DNA of 64,000 nt from an uncultured Prevotella sp. (GTDB taxonomy: Bacteria; Bacteroidota; Bacteroidia; Bacteroidales; Bacteroidaceae): positions 1-64,000 of the forward strand of contig ONAJ01000018.1 in NCBI GenBank assembly GCA_900315775.1, given 5' to 3'. A program made the position numbers and the translations under genes. The notes beneath the pieces were generated by a model. That model had not been told where the DNA came from. It saw only the letters and a program-made list of their open reading frames with translations, and ran no database searches. Shown here piece after piece: positions 62,230-64,000 of the stretch. Every line of letters starts with the position of its first letter. The first letter of the stretch is position 1.

Positions 62230-64000
62230 ATGAGTAATAAGACGAATACGAATAAAGGTTGGTGGGAACGAGTAAAACAAGTATTCAAAACCAACACCAG
62301 TCTGACCGTTATCATCTCTGCAGTACTGCTATTAGAGCTGATGATGGGTATCATGTTCTATTCCGCCCAAAACTTTATCCAAAGAACGATGGAGAGAATG
62401 GTAAGGGTGGAGATGAATGCCATATACCATTGTATTCGTAACAAACTGGCTAATGTAGAAGTAACCATTGACAACTTATCGTGGGTAGTAAGTGAGAGTC
62501 TTAATGAACCAAACTGGATGTTTGACGTCACTAAGCAGATGGTCAGTGATAATCCTATTATCTACGGTAGCGGCATCGCCTTTACCCCTTACTACTACAG
62601 AAACAAAGGCAAACTATACGAGCCCTACTCGGTGCGCAGGGGCGGAGACTCCATCGTGACAATGCAGGTAGGAAGAAATCGTGTCATATATACCAATAAG
62701 GAGTATTACCGTATTCCCGTGACCACAGGCAAGTCGCTTTGGAGCGAACCTTATGAAGACAAAGTGGGAGTAATTGGTATGACAACGACATACAGTTCCC
62801 CTGTCCGCGATACGTCCAACAAAATCGTCGGTGTTATATTTGCCGACATCCCCACCCGTCTGCTGGAAGACATCATGAACGAGGAGAAGGTATATAAGAC
62901 CACGCAGCGTTTCCTGGTAACGGGCAGTTACAACAAACTTGTCGGCGAGGACACCCCTCTGTTCCAGGAGATTCTTAAACTCCTGAAAGTCGATAACGAC
63001 AAGACCGACTACTTCACGACGAAGGACAAAGATGGCAATAAGTACCACGTCTTCTACACTCCTGTAGGAGGAAAGACTGACTGGGTACTCATAAACATCG
63101 TGAACGACAACGAGGTGTTCAGCAGACTGCGCATGATGCGTCTAATGCTGATGCTACCATTGAGTTTAGGTCTTATATTTTCCCTTTTCATCGTATGGCG
63201 CAGCTCTCGCAACCTGAATCATCTGCGTAGAATTAATGCCGAGAAGGAGCGCATTGACGGAGAGTTACGTGTTGCCAGCGAGATTCAACAGAGTATGTTG
63301 CCTCAAGGAGAGATAACCGTTGAGAATCTGGAGTTAGAAGGTTTCCTAAAACCGGCACGCGAGGTAGGTGGTGACATTTACGACTATTATGTTCGCGACG
63401 AGAAGTTATTCTTCTGCATTGGCGACGTCAGCGGCAAGGGAGCTCCTGCAGCTATGCTTATGGCTGTCGTTCAGGCGCTGTTCCGTTCGGCTTCCGCCCA
63501 CGAGAGTAACCCAGCCCGAATAATTCTGTCTATCAATGAAGCAGCATGTCAGAACAACAAGTCAAACATGTTCGTCACCATGTTTGTCGGAGTACTTGAC
63601 CTACCCACAGGACATCTGCGCTATTGCGATGCGGGACACGACGCACCTATACTGATGGAAGACGGGAAGTGGAAGCTGATAGATGCAGCGCCACACCTTC
63701 CTGTCGGAGTATTTGCTGACACGAAGTACGAAATGCAGACGCTAACACTTCTGCCCTCGAGCACTATCTTCCTATATACCGACGGACTTACGGAAGCAAA
63801 GGATGCAGCACGTAAGCAGTTTGGTCTGGAACGGATAATGACAATCCTCGAAGAGAGTACCGACGACGAGCCGAAGGATATTCTGGCGAACATATCCGAC
63901 GCCGTTGACAAGTTCGTAAAGAATGCTGAGCAGAGCGACGACCTTACGATGCTTGCCATAAAGTACCATGCTCTACAGTTTGAGAGCACACTGACGGAGA
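62230..64000 (+). CDS. Membrane sensor with SpoIIE/PP2C phosphatase domain (runs off window)
   Basis: 590 codons are visible; the gene continues past 64000. After a short cytoplasmic stretch come TM1 (about 24-45), an extracytoplasmic Cache-like sensor (about 50-290, ending GGKTDWVLINIVND), TM2 (about 305-330), a coiled linker (ERIDGELRVASEIQQSMLPQ), and a SpoIIE/PP2C domain. Its motifs are GGDIYDYY, GDVSGKGAPAAMLMAV, DAGHDAPIL, LYTDGLTEAKDAA and SDDLTMLAIKY, with all metal-binding Asp present. Such proteins dephosphorylate anti-anti-sigma factors. A C-terminal HATPase kinase domain may follow. Start chosen as ATG 62230. Confidence 0.9.
   Translation, partial: MSNKTNTNKGWWERVKQVFKTNTSLTVIISAVLLLELMMGIMFYSAQNFIQRTMERMVRVEMNAIYHCIRNKLANVEVTIDNLSWVVSESLNEPNWMFDVTKQMVSDNPIIYGSGIAFTPYYYRNKGKLYEPYSVRRGGDSIVTMQVGRNRVIYTNKEYYRIPVTTGKSLWSEPYEDKVGVIGMTTTYSSPVRDTSNKIVGVIFADIPTRLLEDIMNEEKVYKTTQRFLVTGSYNKLVGEDTPLFQEILKLLKVDNDKTDYFTTKDKDGNKYHVFYTPVGGKTDWVLINIVNDNEVFSRLRMMRLMLMLPLSLGLIFSLFIVWRSSRNLNHLRRINAEKERIDGELRVASEIQQSMLPQGEITVENLELEGFLKPAREVGGDIYDYYVRDEKLFFCIGDVSGKGAPAAMLMAVVQALFRSASAHESNPARIILSINEAACQNNKSNMFVTMFVGVLDLPTGHLRYCDAGHDAPILMEDGKWKLIDAAPHLPVGVFADTKYEMQTLTLLPSSTIFLYTDGLTEAKDAARKQFGLERIMTILEESTDDEPKDILANISDAVDKFVKNAEQSDDLTMLAIKYHALQFESTLTE

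Overview
The window looks like a chromosomal segment from a Prevotella-like member of the Bacteroidales (Bacteroidota). The reasons are: (1) genes are repeatedly preceded by the Bacteroidetes sigma-ABfr promoter pattern TTTG-N19/20-TAnnTTTG, usually without a Shine-Dalgarno sequence; (2) many secreted proteins end in a type IX secretion-like tail (GxYIxNGKK type); (3) several families are typical of the phylum (GlsA/GlsB glycine-lipid acyltransferases, DUF4292, PepSY-like proteins, the receiver/PPDK-N hybrid protein). No rRNA, tRNA, CRISPR array or intact insertion sequence was seen.

Layout. 0-15.3 kb is an envelope/secretome region: lipoproteins, an SLC13-type permease, a GH5 glycosidase, a lipoprotein with an internal duplication, large secreted proteins, a six-hairpin glycosidase, and two PepSY-like proteins. 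15.4-23 kb is central metabolism and envelope: class II aldolase, aquaporin, a receiver/PPDK-N hybrid, NADP-type glutamate dehydrogenase, an RlpA-like protein and a glycine-zipper lipoprotein. A probable small RNA of the Bacteroidales-1 type sits at 17.2-17.3 kb. 23.1-37.9 kb is the S10-spc-alpha ribosomal supercluster on the minus strand (rplC to rplQ with secY, map, infA, rpmJ and rpoA), read from one strong promoter at about 37.88 kb. rpsJ is not at its head.

38-47 kb holds glsA-glsB, a dGTPase, the run dut / TPR lipoprotein / DUF4292 lipoprotein / EnvC-like protein, and an M20 deacylase. 47.2-54.3 kb is the most accessory part. Two paralogous giant secreted proteins are each followed by a 43-44 codon peptide gene with an unusually good Shine-Dalgarno. 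Between them lie a nested palindromic element with six 22-bp tandem repeats and an orphan HigA-type regulator. 54.4-64 kb holds acyl-CoA ligase, prfB without the usual frameshift, a 45-residue membrane protein, a CYTH protein, a VanZ-like protein, two tandem NSS transporters, a helix-hairpin-helix protein, and a SpoIIE/PP2C sensor phosphatase that runs off the end.

Most notable: the start codons of rplB and rpsM are missing where every alignment expects them. This is either two small deletions or consensus errors. Other points of interest are the palindromic element, the peptide/adhesin modules, the small RNA whose sequence is complementary to a gdhA-like leader, and a terminator-like hairpin directly in front of the six-hairpin glycosidase start codon.
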